The position numbers were made by a program, and so were the translations under genes. 64,000 bases of DNA from RDYZ01 sp964518905 (GTDB lineage Bacteria > Cyanobacteriota > Cyanobacteriia > Cyanobacteriales > Geitlerinemataceae). Positions 52,846 through 62,552 of the stretch are shown piece by piece (position 1 is the stretch's first letter; each line of letters starts with the position of its first letter). The notes under the pieces were generated by a model. The model saw nothing but the letters and a program-made list of their open reading frames with translations. It did not search any database and had not been told where the DNA came from. The stretch lies in assembly GCA_964518905.1 (NCBI GenBank), contig CAZFJL010000008.1, forward strand, positions 29,260 to 93,259. Reading direction: 5' to 3'.

Positions 52846-55188
52846 TTAATTCAACACATCCTCATCCAGCGTCACCACCTCCCCACCGAAAAAATTAGCG
52901 AGCTGTTGCGCGGCACTGGCAATCTCCGATTCATCCCACTGACGACCTGACGCAGAACCGATCGGGGCGCTACCCATACTAGCCATCGCCGGTTGTACCT
53001 CCAGTGGTGGAGCGATGGGTGGTGGGGTAGAGGGAGGGGGCGTCGTCGCTTGCGCCGGTGGATCGGGCACGATCGCCGGTGCAGACGGAACCGGGGGGGG
53101 GCTGACAACCGGAGCCGTCGGGGGCGAAGGTGGCGGCGCGATCGGGGCGGGGGCAGAATAGGTCGGCGCTGGGGGAGGAGCTGAAAACGTTGGAGCCGGA
53201 GCAGCGGGAGCCGGGGCCGAAAATGGTGGAGCCGGAGCGGGAGGCAAACTCGCCGGAGTGGGCGCAGCGCTCGGAGGTTGGCGCGGATCAACTGTTGGAG
53301 CTGGGGTCTGGGCGTCGGCGGCAATATCGATCGCAATCCCGATCGGCATCCCAAAAACATAGCTAAACGCAGCCTCAATATCCCCCTGTTTTCGCTTTAC
53401 TACAGGCTGAATCGCCGACGCCAACACCGAAATCCGTGCCGTTTGACCATCAAAAGCGCTCAGACGACATTTTTGATTGAGTAATTCTCGCGTGGCTCGC
53501 ATTTGCAAATGACTTAACACCTGCTGCCAAACCTGCGGCAAGTTAAAAACTTGGGTTTCGACGGTGGGCTGCGGTGGTGGTGCGGGCGCTGCGGGCGCTG
53601 CGGGCGCTGGTGGGGGAGTTGCAGATGTGCCGCCATTTAGGTTGGACTGGGGAGGGGAGTGAGTCGGGGCGGTGTAGGGTGATGCGGTGTGGGGTGGAGC
53701 GGCGTATTCTGTGCGAGTCGCGGGAACATCCGGCGACATATCCGGATCGATCGCGTCCCAATCCGGGCGATCGTCCTCTTCCAATGACACCGGGGCGGGG
53801 TGGCTCGGCGGAGTTGCGATCGGGGTGGAAATCGACGCGGGTAAATCTGGGATCGGAGCGGTGGCAGGAGGAGCGATCGGTGTGGGGCTTGCGACTGGAG
53901 GCGCGACGGCAGGGGACGCCGGTAATGGTTCGATCGGTGCTGGCGGCGCTGGCGGTGCGGACTGCGCAGGTGGCGGATACGCCGAAGGTTGTGGGTACGC
54001 CGGGGCGGCGGCGGGCGCACTCCACTGCGGAGCCGGAGTCATCGGCGCTGCGGCGCGTCCCGGTACGATCGGAACACCACCGCCCGATCGCGCGGCGATC
54101 GCTGACGGCAACAGCCCGAGCAAACTCACCTCCAGCCACAAACGCGGCTGGGTCGTATTTTTGATCTGACTTTCACAACTGCGTAAATGCTGACCGCCCA
54201 GCAAAATCTGTTCGACGCTCCAGCCCTGGGCAAACTCGCATAGCTCCGGCCAGGTAGCACTGGTAACGCTGGTGAGGGATTGCCGATCGATAGCCGTTTT
54301 CGCGATCAAAAAATCACGGTAAAAGTTCGCCAAACTTTGCAACACTGTCAGCGGTTCGCGTCCCCGATCGAGCATCGATCGGCAACAGTCCAGCACGGCC
54401 TCGGGGCGATCGCTGGCAATCGATCGCAGCACATCCAACAAATCCCGCTCCGGTACAGCCCCGACCAAATCCCAAACATGCTGGGGCATGATCCGCTCAT
54501 CGAGCAAACTAAGCTGATCGAGCAAACTTTCCGCGTCACGCATTCCGCCCTGGGCGATTTGCGCCACGAGGGTCAGCGCTTCGGGGGACACGTCAATCTG
54601 TTCGATCGTCGCGATATGCGCCAGGTGATCCACCATCGCATCGAGGCGAATGCGGCGATAGTCGAAGCGTTGACAGCGCGAAATAATCGTCGGTAAAACT
54701 CGCTGGGGATCAGTGGTCGCCAGCACAAAGACGACGCGATCGGGCGGTTCCTCTAGGGTCTTGAGCAGCGAGTTAAACGCCGCCGTACTCAGCATGTGGC
54801 ACTCGTCCACGGCGTAGACTTTATAGCGACACTTCACCGGCGCAAACTGGGCGCGTTCGATCAGCTCGCGGATATTATCGACGCCGGTATTGCTCGCCGC
54901 GTCAATTTCGATCACGTCCACCGCCGATCCATTGGTGATTGATCGACAAATCTCACACTGGCCGCAGGGCGTTGCCGTCGGGCGATCGCTGGCCTCGCAG
55001 TTCAGCGACTTCGCCAAAATCCGAGCGCTAGAGGTCTTCCCCGTGCCGCGCGGCCCGCTGAACAGGTAGGCCGGTGCGATGCGCTGCTGTCGGATCGCAC
55101 TGGTCAGCGTATTGGTGATCGCCTCCTGACCCACCAAGTCCGCAAAGGTGGCGGGGCGGTATTTGTGGTGGAGGGGTTCGTAAGCCAT
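52846..55188 (-). CDS. dnaX: DNA polymerase III subunits gamma/tau
   Basis: The clamp-loader ATPase. A 780-residue protein: AAA+ Walker A GPRGTGKTS (45-53), zinc ligands Cys64, Cys75, Cys78, Cys81, Walker B-region VDECHML and the SRC motif (sensor region SRCQRF). Domain III (~245-370) is followed by a very long Pro/Ala-rich region (~375-520 and again ~630-740) around a conserved tau-type segment (QVWQQVLSHLQMRATRELLNQKCRLSAF). No intein is present, unlike some cyanobacterial dnaX genes. The start MAYEPLHHKYRP is canonical. Two MITE-like elements lie just after the stop. Confidence 0.95.
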   Translation of the reverse strand: MAYEPLHHKYRPATFADLVGQEAITNTLTSAIRQQRIAPAYLFSGPRGTGKTSSARILAKSLNCEASDRPTATPCGQCEICRSITNGSAVDVIEIDAASNTGVDNIRELIERAQFAPVKCRYKVYAVDECHMLSTAAFNSLLKTLEEPPDRVVFVLATTDPQRVLPTIISRCQRFDYRRIRLDAMVDHLAHIATIEQIDVSPEALTLVAQIAQGGMRDAESLLDQLSLLDERIMPQHVWDLVGAVPERDLLDVLRSIASDRPEAVLDCCRSMLDRGREPLTVLQSLANFYRDFLIAKTAIDRQSLTSVTSATWPELCEFAQGWSVEQILLGGQHLRSCESQIKNTTQPRLWLEVSLLGLLPSAIAARSGGGVPIVPGRAAAPMTPAPQWSAPAAAPAYPQPSAYPPPAQSAPPAPPAPIEPLPASPAVAPPVASPTPIAPPATAPIPDLPASISTPIATPPSHPAPVSLEEDDRPDWDAIDPDMSPDVPATRTEYAAPPHTASPYTAPTHSPPQSNLNGGTSATPPPAPAAPAAPAPPPQPTVETQVFNLPQVWQQVLSHLQMRATRELLNQKCRLSAFDGQTARISVLASAIQPVVKRKQGDIEAAFSYVFGMPIGIAIDIAADAQTPAPTVDPRQPPSAAPTPASLPPAPAPPFSAPAPAAPAPTFSAPPPAPTYSAPAPIAPPPSPPTAPVVSPPPVPSAPAIVPDPPAQATTPPPSTPPPIAPPLEVQPAMASMGSAPIGSASGRQWDESEIASAAQQLANFFGGEVVTLDEDVLN

Positions 55189-55673
55189 GATGCTGGACGC
55201 AAGGGGAGCCGATCGCGTACGTGAGATCCGTCGGCAAGGTCGTTTCTCATTTTTTTTAGAGCCTTGATCTTAGCCAAGAGCGGCTCATTAATCGAGCTAA
55301 GTTTTTATCAATTTCCGAGCGACTCTCCCTTCTATTTGCTTTTTGTTCTGTTTTCATTGGGGGGCTGCGCGATGTGTGTGATCGAGGGGGACAGCGTGAC
55401 CGATCACGATTTGGCCGGGGGTTCACTATGGCACTTTCAGGGTCGTTTTTTTTAGTTAATTTGGCGATCGATCCGAGTCGGGTCTGAGCCTACCCCAAGG
55501 TTGAATTGGAGATCGCTAGGGGCAAAGTGACGGGCAGACGCGCGATCGGTCGGTCTCAAAAGGCGTCGGCTAAAGTTAGGGGACGAGACTCTATCCTGTG
55601 AGCCTGAATCATAGAGATAAATGTCTCACCTTTTTAATTAAATCAGCAGTATTAAATTAGCTAAATCAGCTTT
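55189..55673. other. Divergent intergenic region, nothing recognised
   Basis: Separates leftward dnaX from the rightward PPC-domain gene. No supported open frame or palindrome; a few T-runs (55446-55453) only. Confidence 0.45.
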
Positions 55674-56723
55674 ATGAAACGCTCTTGTCTTGTCGTCCTG
55701 ACGCAGTTAGCCACGTCCACAACAATTATTGCAACGGCGATCGCGGCAACCATTGCCGCGACCGTCGCCGCAACCACCCATGCCCGCCATCGCCGCGCAG
55801 TCACCGTTAGCGAGGTGGCGTTGAATGCAGCATTGCCAACCAAGTTCGATGCAAAAAATGCCAAGCTGACGGGAGAAAATGGGATTCAGGAAACGGCAGC
55901 AGCCGATCGCGCCTTAAGCTTAAGCTCAGAGCGTCGCCCGATGGCGCTAACAGCAACCTTGCCAAGCGGCGAAGTCCTGAAGCCGATCGAGTCCAGCATC
56001 GCGAAATCCTCACAAACGATGCCCCGCATGAATCGCCTGGATCGACCTCAGGATCGCCTCGCCCAAGCCACACAGACGGTTTTGCTCGATCGCAACGGTG
56101 AGCTGACAGATAGTGACGCAATCCTCGAAAGCGATAACAGTCGTTTCGATGTCTACCTCATCCAAGGCAACGCCGATCAAGTCATCACCATTTCGTTAAA
56201 CAGCAGCGCCTTCGATACCTTTCTGATGCTGGTCGATAGCGAGGGGAACAGCATCGCCCAAAACGACGATATCAGCGCCTCCAATACCAATTCGTCAATA
56301 ACCAGCACCCTACCCAGCAACGGAACTTATCTGGTGGTTGTTAACGGCCTCAATAGCAGCAGTCGAGGCTCCTATCGGGTGGCAGCTTCGGTCTCCAGCG
56401 GTACACCCGTAGCACCGACGGTCACAAGCTTCACGTGCAACGGCGACAGTTCCTGCACGGTGATGGAAGGCGATGCGGACTACATGGCCTTCAGCTACAC
56501 CGATCGCAACGGCAACGCCAGCGAATGGACACTCAACGACTTCACCGCCGAAATTTATCCGGTGAATGGGGGCGGCACGATTCGACCCGGCATTGAATGC
56601 ACCTGTCCCACCGGCGTCGGCGACTGCAATGCACCGGCGACGAATACCTACACCGTTTCTATGCGCGACACCACCGATCGCGTCAGCAACAGTCGATCGG
56701 TCTCAGTGACCTGCTCACCCTAG
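55674..56723 (+). CDS. Secreted protein with PPC domain
   Basis: A 349-residue exported protein. An Ala/Thr-rich signal-like N-terminus (LVVLTQLATSTTIIATAIAATIAATVAA) leads to a disordered Ala/Ser-rich segment. A bacterial pre-peptidase C-terminal (PPC) beta-sandwich (~145-245, FDVYLIQGNADQVITISLNSS... GTYLVVVNG) follows, and then a Cys-rich C-terminal beta domain (~255-349) with five Cys. PPC domains usually accompany secreted peptidases; no peptidase domain is present, so this may be a binding or wall-associated protein. Role unknown. Confidence 0.78.
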   Translation: MKRSCLVVLTQLATSTTIIATAIAATIAATVAATTHARHRRAVTVSEVALNAALPTKFDAKNAKLTGENGIQETAAADRALSLSSERRPMALTATLPSGEVLKPIESSIAKSSQTMPRMNRLDRPQDRLAQATQTVLLDRNGELTDSDAILESDNSRFDVYLIQGNADQVITISLNSSAFDTFLMLVDSEGNSIAQNDDISASNTNSSITSTLPSNGTYLVVVNGLNSSSRGSYRVAASVSSGTPVAPTVTSFTCNGDSSCTVMEGDADYMAFSYTDRNGNASEWTLNDFTAEIYPVNGGGTIRPGIECTCPTGVGDCNAPATNTYTVSMRDTTDRVSNSRSVSVTCSP

Positions 56724-56749
56724 ATTGATCCGATCTCGACTCGCCGAGG

Positions 56750-57925
56750 CTAAAGTTGACTGGGATCGATGATTTCGGGTTGCTGTAGTGAGGCTTCCCC
56801 TGTTTCAAGCTGCGCGAGCCTGGTGAGCTGGATGGCGCAGCTCTCCTGGAGTCCTTCGACGAGTTCGCGCAAAATTTGGTACTTGTAGGCGTGGGTGCGA
56901 TCGGTTTTGACCTTGACCTGTTCGTCAATATAGTCCGAGACTTCCTGAAGATTGTTTTCGAGATTGGCGATCGTCGTATGGAGATGGCGATCGGCATAGT
57001 TTTTGATATCGCTACTTGCACCGGGGGGAACCTCGTTGTCGTCAGACCACTGCGTCACGATCGTCGGCGGGATTGTCCCCTGAAAAGAGGAGGCGGCCAG
57101 GGGAAAGCCCGGTACGCCGTTGGATGTGAGTCCCACGGTGGCAATGGTCTCGTCAACGTCTTCCCCGGTATGGGCTTCAACCTCCAGTAGGTTGGAATCC
57201 CCGGCGGTCATACGGTCAAAGTCATCGAGGGAAGCGTTGCCCGCCAAAAAATCGGAAGCTGTTTGTGGATGGAGTGCCGGATAAAAGCTGGCGATCGTCC
57301 CGCAAAGCAGCGTCGCCACTTTCAGATTGTTTTCGCGATCGTCGAGACATGACGCCGCACCAAACACGCGAAAGCGTAAATCCTCGATCGAATTGCAGGC
57401 AAACAGCAGCTCGCGCACCAAATCATCAAAATCTTGCTGATTGAGATAGTTAACATCCTGGGTGGTGTAATCGAACCGGCAGCTAATCGCTGAAAAGACG
57501 ATGCTTTTCGCCTTGCTCAAGCTGCTGTGATGGGAGACCCGCAACCGTAACGAAAATAAATCTTGAGAATTATCGAACAGTTGGCGCACCTGGGCAAAGC
57601 GATCGCCCATCGACGTAATATCGTCGCGATAGTCCGGATACAGGATCTTCAGGCGATTAAATAAGCTCCGCGCCAGGATGAAGTAAGCATTCTTCTTATT
57701 GAGGTGCGACACGACCACAATCAGCGCATTTTGCAGGCGATCGAGATCCGTCGCCCGCTCTAATAGCTCTTGTAACAGGTCAAACCACGAACATTGCTCT
57801 AGCGTTTGCGGATCACTTGGCCAACTGTCATGACAGGTGCAAAACAGCAGCTTTTTGATGCGGGTGGCATTGGGGTCGTTATAAAAGCTATCAATCAGCG
57901 CGGCGACTTTTTCGGGAGCTGTCAT
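56750..57925 (-). CDS. Large helical protein of unknown function
   Basis: A 391-residue soluble protein, mainly helical, with no recognised domain. Features: TAPEKVAALIDSFYNDPNATRIKKLLFCTCHDSW at the start (a CxC), a segment resembling repeated helical hairpins (~100-230, LVVVSHLNKKNAYFILARSLFNRLK...), a Thr/Gly-rich linker, and a C-terminal coiled coil (~310-380, HTTIANLENNLQEVSDYIDEQVKVK). The ATG at 57925 is preferred; an extension to 58135 is Arg/Thr-rich and overlaps the divergent gene. It is divergent from the EamA-like gene and convergent with the PPC-domain gene. Confidence 0.68.
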   Translation of the reverse strand: MTAPEKVAALIDSFYNDPNATRIKKLLFCTCHDSWPSDPQTLEQCSWFDLLQELLERATDLDRLQNALIVVVSHLNKKNAYFILARSLFNRLKILYPDYRDDITSMGDRFAQVRQLFDNSQDLFSLRLRVSHHSSLSKAKSIVFSAISCRFDYTTQDVNYLNQQDFDDLVRELLFACNSIEDLRFRVFGAASCLDDRENNLKVATLLCGTIASFYPALHPQTASDFLAGNASLDDFDRMTAGDSNLLEVEAHTGEDVDETIATVGLTSNGVPGFPLAASSFQGTIPPTIVTQWSDDNEVPPGASSDIKNYADRHLHTTIANLENNLQEVSDYIDEQVKVKTDRTHAYKYQILRELVEGLQESCAIQLTRLAQLETGEASLQQPEIIDPSQL

Positions 57926-58175
57926 TGTAGTTAGCGGCGTAGTTAGCGGCCTCGTGGTAACTCGACGAGTAGCGAAACGGCGGGCAACGGATGAGCGAAA
58001 CAGGCTGGGCGATCGGTTCAACGATCGAGATGCACACGTTACGAGACAGCACGACAGACGATTGAGTCCATTGCTACAAACCCCTACGTCGATTGTATTA
58101 TCACCGTACTTACAAAGACCGTTCCGATCCGTCATGATTGATTTTATGGGCGGTCAATCTTCAGGATGCTTATCT

Positions 58176-58640
58176 ATGGCCTTTCGCTTAATACCTGAAC
58201 TGTCGGCTCAAACGATGGGGATGATCGTCGGCGGGCTCTTCCCAGCATTGTTGTATGGTGCATCGAGCATCTTTGCTAAGGTTAGCGCCAATGCGGGGAT
58301 GTCCGCCGGGGGACATCTGATCTATACGGGGATCGCGGTGAGCACGATCGGCGTGTTGATTTCGATGCTGATGCCCGGTCAGGCGATCGCGACTTCAGCG
58401 ATCACGGCGTCGTTGCTGTTTGGATCGCTCTGGGCGCTGGGATCGGGCTGTGTGGTGATCGCGCTCTATCGCTATGATGCGGCGCTGTCGAAACTCGCGC
58501 CGTTGTATAACACCAATACGCTGGTCGCGATCGTCCTGTCGCTGATCATTTTTGCTGAATGGCAACAGGTCGATTTAGCCAAACTTTTAGGCGGAGCGGT
58601 GCTGATTGTCTTGGGTGGGATCTTGGTATCCTTGGCGTAA
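58176..58640 (+). CDS. Half-size EamA/DMT-type membrane protein
   Basis: A 154-residue protein with five hydrophobic segments, the size of one EamA repeat: GGLFPALLYGASSIFAKVSA, LIYTGIAVSTIGVLISMLM, SLLFGSLWALGSGCVVIALYRY, LAPLYNTNTLVAIVLSLIIFAEW and LLGGAVLIVLGGILVSLA. It would act as a homodimer in export of a small metabolite; substrate unknown. The ATG at 58176 has AGGA 9 nt upstream; an ATG at 58134 would add 14 residues. Confidence 0.75.
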   Translation: MAFRLIPELSAQTMGMIVGGLFPALLYGASSIFAKVSANAGMSAGGHLIYTGIAVSTIGVLISMLMPGQAIATSAITASLLFGSLWALGSGCVVIALYRYDAALSKLAPLYNTNTLVAIVLSLIIFAEWQQVDLAKLLGGAVLIVLGGILVSLA

Positions 58641-58768
58641 GGCTCCGACGTATTGCGAGGTTTTGCGTACGTCCTGGCCGTTAAAATTTTCTGCTAGGAC
58701 TTCTAATCCCCCTTGCGGAAGTCCTCTTTTGATCATCCTATTTTGATAATCCTCGTTAATCGTTCTCT

Positions 58769-59773
58769 ATGACCGTCGCCACTAAACCCACCCCCGCCCC
58801 GTTAACCACCCGGCCACAGCTTCGCCCGATTACCGGCCTGGTTAACTTCTTGCTTTCGATCAAACCACTCGCGAATTTTGCGAAATCGCGTGCGCGCAAA
58901 ATGATGATCGATCGCGCCGAAGATATGGGCGTCTACTGGCGCAAAGAAGCCGCCTTTTTACGCGAGCAAAACCTCGAAGCGTTGCGCCAGCAAATCGAAA
59001 ACCCGGCGCTCGTTTATCCCGAGTATTACCTCACCTCGTTTCATGCCTACGATGAGGGCAATCTCGGCTGGCTCCCGGCAACTGAGGTCGAAGTGGCCGC
59101 GCGGGCAGTTCACGCCAAGATTTGGCCGGAGGCGAAGGAGCGGGGCGATCGCAAGCTGCGCGATAGTTTTCTCGATATCGTCGATCGCCGCATTGACCAA
59201 ACGCAGACGCCCATCACGGCGATCGTCGATCTTGGCTGTAGCGTCGGCCTCAGTACGTTTCGCATTCGCGATCGCTACCCGATCGCCCAGATGACCGGCA
59301 TTGACCTGTCGTCCTATTTCCTCGCCGTCGCGATGTATCGCGCAGCCGAACAAAAAGCCCAGCTCAAAACCACCAATCCCGACTCGAACCAGCCCGATAT
59401 CCGCTGGATTCACGCCGCCGCCGAAGCGACCACCCTCGACGATAACTGCTGCGATCTGGTGACGTTATTCCTCGTTTGCCACGAGCTACCCGCCGATGCG
59501 AGCTGCGAGATTTTCCGCGAAGCTCGCCGGATTTTGCGCCCCGGTGGTCACCTGGCGATCATGGAAATGAACCCGAAATCGGAAATCTACGCTCAGATGC
59601 CGCCCTACGTGTTCACCCTGCTCAAAAGCACCGAACCCTATCTCGATAGCTACTTCAATCTCGATATTGAGCAAGCGTTAATCGATGCCGGTTTTCATCC
59701 GCCAACGATCGACTGCAACAGCCCGCGTCACCGCACCGTGATCGCCCGCGCAGCGGAAACCGCGATCGCATAA
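58769..59773 (+). CDS. SAM-dependent methyltransferase (class I)
   Basis: A 334-residue Rossmann-type methyltransferase. Motif I DLGCSVGLSTFRI (~152-164), motif II IDLSSYF, and the EARRILRPGGHLAIMEMNP segment near 250-268 are clear. A ~145-residue N-terminal helical domain precedes motif I, as in several cyanobacterial chlorophyll- or quinone-related and uncharacterised methyltransferases; the substrate cannot be named. It is convergent with the site-2 protease gene; a hairpin repeat lies between them. Confidence 0.86.
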   Translation: MTVATKPTPAPLTTRPQLRPITGLVNFLLSIKPLANFAKSRARKMMIDRAEDMGVYWRKEAAFLREQNLEALRQQIENPALVYPEYYLTSFHAYDEGNLGWLPATEVEVAARAVHAKIWPEAKERGDRKLRDSFLDIVDRRIDQTQTPITAIVDLGCSVGLSTFRIRDRYPIAQMTGIDLSSYFLAVAMYRAAEQKAQLKTTNPDSNQPDIRWIHAAAEATTLDDNCCDLVTLFLVCHELPADASCEIFREARRILRPGGHLAIMEMNPKSEIYAQMPPYVFTLLKSTEPYLDSYFNLDIEQALIDAGFHPPTIDCNSPRHRTVIARAAETAIA

Positions 59774-59794
59774 ACGGCACGGTAATGGGGGGCG

Positions 59795-59827
59795 AGACCT
59801 TTGAGGTTTTGGAAACCTTAAAGGTCT
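59795..59827. repeat. 33-nt hairpin repeat, copy 1
   Basis: AGACCTTTGAGGTTT-TGG-AAACCTTAAAGGTCT. Related to copies at 62297-62329 and 63552-63584; where the copies differ in the left arm (TT versus CG) the right arm also changes so pairing is mostly kept. Confidence 0.78.
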
Positions 59828-59851
59828 GGATGGTCTGAATCAGAACAATGT

Positions 59852-61147
59852 TTAAGGAGTCGGGCGCTTGAATAGGGAGGCGAAGAGGTCTGCGATATCG
59901 TTGGGTTCGGTGTTCTCGTCGATCTCGGTGGCAGCGGCGATCGTGTCGATACGGAGATAGGCCGGGTAACGCGCTTCGCGGCGGATGCGCTGGATTTCGT
60001 CGTCGGGGATCGACCAATCCAGACGATCGCCGAGGGCTTTGGTAATATCGGCGCGATCGATCGTCCCGGCGACGGTGTCGGCAGGTGAGAGAACGACGAT
60101 CGATCGCAACTGTTCGCGTTCGAGGGTACGAACCACTTCGACGAGGGGAGTGGCTTCGCGCAGGTGGGGCGTTTCGATTAGAGGCAAGACGATCTCGTCA
60201 ATGGTTGTCGTTTCCCATTTTTTACGATCGACCGCTTGCCATGCGTTTACCTGAAGCTGTCCGCGATAGCGTCCGTGTGCGGCGGCAAAGTACGGGACTT
60301 GTTTACCAAAGAGCGGCGTATCGGCCAGTTCGCACAGGATGTAGCGATCGGTGAATTCGCGAATCGTCAGCCCCGCGTCCACCACCCGAAACCGCTGGGT
60401 CATCACCTGGCTGGCCTGCAATTCGAGCAGCATCGACTGCATCGACGTGACGCGACCATAGGCGGCGGCGTTGCGGATGATAAACCAGCCCACCAGCGCC
60501 AGCCATAAACCGACGCCAAATCCCGGCAGGGTTAACGCCCCAAAAACGCCCACCCCGATCGCAAAACTACCAATCATTTGACCCGACGCCACCGCGTAGC
60601 GCATTCCTTGAAGTCGATCGCCCGTAATCTTCCAGATGGCAGCTTTCAAGACCTGACCGCCATCGAGGGGCAGACCGGGGATGAGATTAAACAGGCATAA
60701 CACGAGGTTGAGCTGGGCGAGGTCGCGGATGATGACGGCCAGCGGTGTGGCGGCGGATAACTCGTGCGAGAGGGCGGTAAAGCTGATCGCTAGGAGCAGG
60801 CTGACGGCAGGCCCCGCGATCGCCACCTGAAACGCTTGGCCAGGGCTGTGTGATTCGCGATCAATCTCGGCGACACCGCCAAAGAGAAAGAGCGAAATCG
60901 ATCGCACCGGGATACCTTGGGCTTTGGCAACGAGGCTATGACCGATTTCGTGGAGCAGTACCGATCCGAACAGCGAGATCGCCCCGATCACACCGGTCGC
61001 CGCCGCGATCGGTAGACTCCAGCCATAGGCCTCCGCCCAGGCTCCCCCTTTCAAAACGGCCAATATCGCCACGATCGGAAACCACGACGCGCGAACGTAC
61101 AGCGGAATCCCGAACACCGATCCAATTCGTAAGCCCTGTTGCATCAT
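59852..61147 (-). CDS. Site-2 protease family (M50) metalloprotease with CBS region
   Basis: A 431-residue intramembrane metalloprotease. The N-terminal six-helix M50 core carries HEIGH (66-70), and LPLDGGQ supplies the third zinc ligand Asp162. The C-terminal ~200 residues begin SQVMTQRFRVVDAGLTIREF and contain degenerate paired CBS-like repeats (TPLVEVVRTLEREQLRSIVVL). Such proteases cleave membrane-bound anti-sigma factors or clear signal peptides; CBS repeats may tie activity to nucleotide levels. Two adjacent Met codons at 61147 and 61144 leave the exact start open. Confidence 0.9.
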   Translation of the reverse strand: MMQQGLRIGSVFGIPLYVRASWFPIVAILAVLKGGAWAEAYGWSLPIAAATGVIGAISLFGSVLLHEIGHSLVAKAQGIPVRSISLFLFGGVAEIDRESHSPGQAFQVAIAGPAVSLLLAISFTALSHELSAATPLAVIIRDLAQLNLVLCLFNLIPGLPLDGGQVLKAAIWKITGDRLQGMRYAVASGQMIGSFAIGVGVFGALTLPGFGVGLWLALVGWFIIRNAAAYGRVTSMQSMLLELQASQVMTQRFRVVDAGLTIREFTDRYILCELADTPLFGKQVPYFAAAHGRYRGQLQVNAWQAVDRKKWETTTIDEIVLPLIETPHLREATPLVEVVRTLEREQLRSIVVLSPADTVAGTIDRADITKALGDRLDWSIPDDEIQRIRREARYPAYLRIDTIAAATEIDENTEPNDIADLFASLFKRPTP

Positions 61148-61379
61148 GCCGCCCTATATCGATGCGTTGCCAAATCTGGCGCAGTTAACCCGCGATTTCC
61201 CAGTTGTTCCCGTTTTTCCAGAATCCATAACGATCGCGGTATCGGGTGTGGGGCGAGGGTGATGAACTGCGCCTTATAGATTCATTGTATCGATTTGGTC
61301 AGAAGCACTTCAGGCGAGATCCGCCACGTTCATAAAGCTTTGCAGCAGTTGAACTGGGATTGGCCAACCTTAGCCAGCC

Positions 61380-61970
61380 TTAGCCAAAGTAAGACGGGGC
61401 ATTATCCGCCCGCCATTTGATGTTGCAGCCGATGCTGGGCTGTTGATTGGCATCGATCGCCGATCCTGCGAGGAGTGCCTCGATCGCGGCTCGCAAATCC
61501 CGACCCGTCACCGGTTTATCATTCCCCGGTCGGCTGTCATCGAGCTGACCGCGATAGACCAATTTAAGCTCGCGATCGAACAGGAAAAAGTCCGGTGTAC
61601 AGGCTGCGGTATAGGCTTGGGCGATCGTTTGGGTTTCGTCGTAGCAGGACGGAAAGTTTAAGCCTAAGTCCGCTGCCATTTCGGCCAAACTCTCCGGCGA
61701 ATCGTCGGGATAGTTCACCGCATCATTCGAGGAAATCGCCACGATCCCCAAGCTAGACGCATCCGACCCGGCATAATCTCGCCCAATGCTGGCCAGCTCG
61801 CTTTCCACGTACTTCACAAACGGACAGTGACGACACCAAAAGATCACGAGTAGCCCCGCCCGATCGCGAAACGTCTCCAGGCTGATCGTCTCGCCCGTCG
61901 TCACATCGGGCAGCGCGAAGGCCGGAGCCGGTGTCCCTAGGGCAAGCATCGTCGAAGGTGTACGCACCAT
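61380..61970 (-). CDS. Thioredoxin-family (AhpC/TSA-like) protein
   Basis: A 196-residue thioredoxin-fold protein. The redox motif CRHC is at 46-49 (VIFWCRHCPFVKYVESEL), with PAPAFALPDVTTGE... before it and cis-Pro in CTPDFFLFD. The C-terminal SIGCNIKW tail is typical of this cyanobacterial/proteobacterial redoxin subgroup. It may act as a thiol reductase or peroxidase; a resolving role is not clear. No signal peptide is seen, so it is cytosolic. Confidence 0.88.
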   Translation of the reverse strand: MVRTPSTMLALGTPAPAFALPDVTTGETISLETFRDRAGLLVIFWCRHCPFVKYVESELASIGRDYAGSDASSLGIVAISSNDAVNYPDDSPESLAEMAADLGLNFPSCYDETQTIAQAYTAACTPDFFLFDRELKLVYRGQLDDSRPGNDKPVTGRDLRAAIEALLAGSAIDANQQPSIGCNIKWRADNAPSYFG

Positions 61971-62064
61971 AGTCTGAAATCCTCTGAAATCTTGAATGTG
62001 ATCATGACCATCGTCCTACACATCGAAATTCTTAAATCTTGCAGATCGAAAAACAGGCGATCGC

Positions 62065-62093
62065 TTGACGTTACCAAAATCGTCCGGCATAAT
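62065..62093 (+). promoter_or_regulatory. Sigma-70-type promoter of tRNA-Ala
   Basis: TTGACG (62065-62070), 17-bp spacer, CATAAT (62088-62093), ending 14 bp before the mature tRNA 5' end. Confidence 0.75.
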
Positions 62094-62107
62094 CTAATTC
62101 CAATCTT

Positions 62108-62180
62108 GGGGCTATAGCTCAGCTGGTAGAGCACTTGCATGGCATGCAAGGGGTCAGCGGTTCGAACCCGCTTAGCTCCA
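62108..62180 (+). tRNA. trnA: tRNA-Ala (anticodon GGC)
   Basis: A 73-nt cloverleaf: acceptor GGGGCTA/TAGCTCC (one G-U), D arm TAGCTCAGCTGGTAGAGC, anticodon stem CTTGC/GCAAG with loop ATGGCAT (anticodon GGC), T arm GGTTCGAACCC, discriminator A. CCA is not encoded. Confidence 0.96.
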
Positions 62181-62274
62181 TTTTTAGAATTTAATCCAAT
62201 GCGATCGCGATCTGTCTGGATTTGCGCGATCGATGAACCAGGCCGTAACGCACCGCTGGAGGTGTTGCGATATC

Positions 62275-62379
62275 GTGGCGCGATCGGTGGGGGGTGAGAC
62301 CTCGGAGGTTTTGGAAACCTCAGAGGTCTGGTTGGTTAGAATCGGGGCTGTGATTTTGGGGTGGGTCTGATGACGCGGG
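62275..62379. repeat. ~105-bp direct repeat, copy A (left of the toxin-antitoxin tract)
   Basis: Closely matches 63530-63640, including the 33-nt hairpin (62297-62329), the GCGATCGGTGGGGGGTGAG lead and the trailing 'ttttggggtgggt-tgatgacgc'. In copy A the tail stops matching after ATGACGC, where copy B continues into the LRR gene. Confidence 0.82.
62297..62329. repeat. 33-nt hairpin repeat, copy 2
   Basis: AGACCTCGGAGGTTT-TGG-AAACCTCAGAGGTCT; the same structure as copy 1, with substitutions in both arms. Confidence 0.8.
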
Positions 62380-62426
62380 CGAAAATGGGATCATGAGTAA
62401 AGCGGCGACTTTGATCATTTACATGC

Positions 62427-62552
62427 TTGAACAAAGCGAGGGGGAATGGATGGCGCTATAGGGTTGTAGTAACGGTGTCGGAAGTGGAGCCGCCGCGTCA
62501 TTGGATTGTGATCGGCGTACACGGCACGCAAGCTTACGGGAGGGGTTCGCGA
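62427..62552 (+). pseudogene. Possible toxin-gene remnant upstream of the DUF2283 gene
   Basis: In the same frame as the downstream gene, about 42 codons without their own ATG encode a beta-strand-rich segment (RYRVVVTVSEVEPPRHWIVIGVHG) resembling the C-terminal strands of RelE/DUF4258-like toxins. DUF2283 genes are often paired with such toxins. A stop-broken 22-residue frame (62393-62461) overlaps. The reading is an inference from pattern only. Confidence 0.3.

Noticed and set aside
52990..53640. Long Pro/Ala-rich GC tract in dnaX, first taken for a separate gene on the other strand
   Set aside because: The opposite-strand open frames (Gly/Arg-rich) are shadows of the Pro-rich tau linker; the dnaX frame is continuous and canonical.
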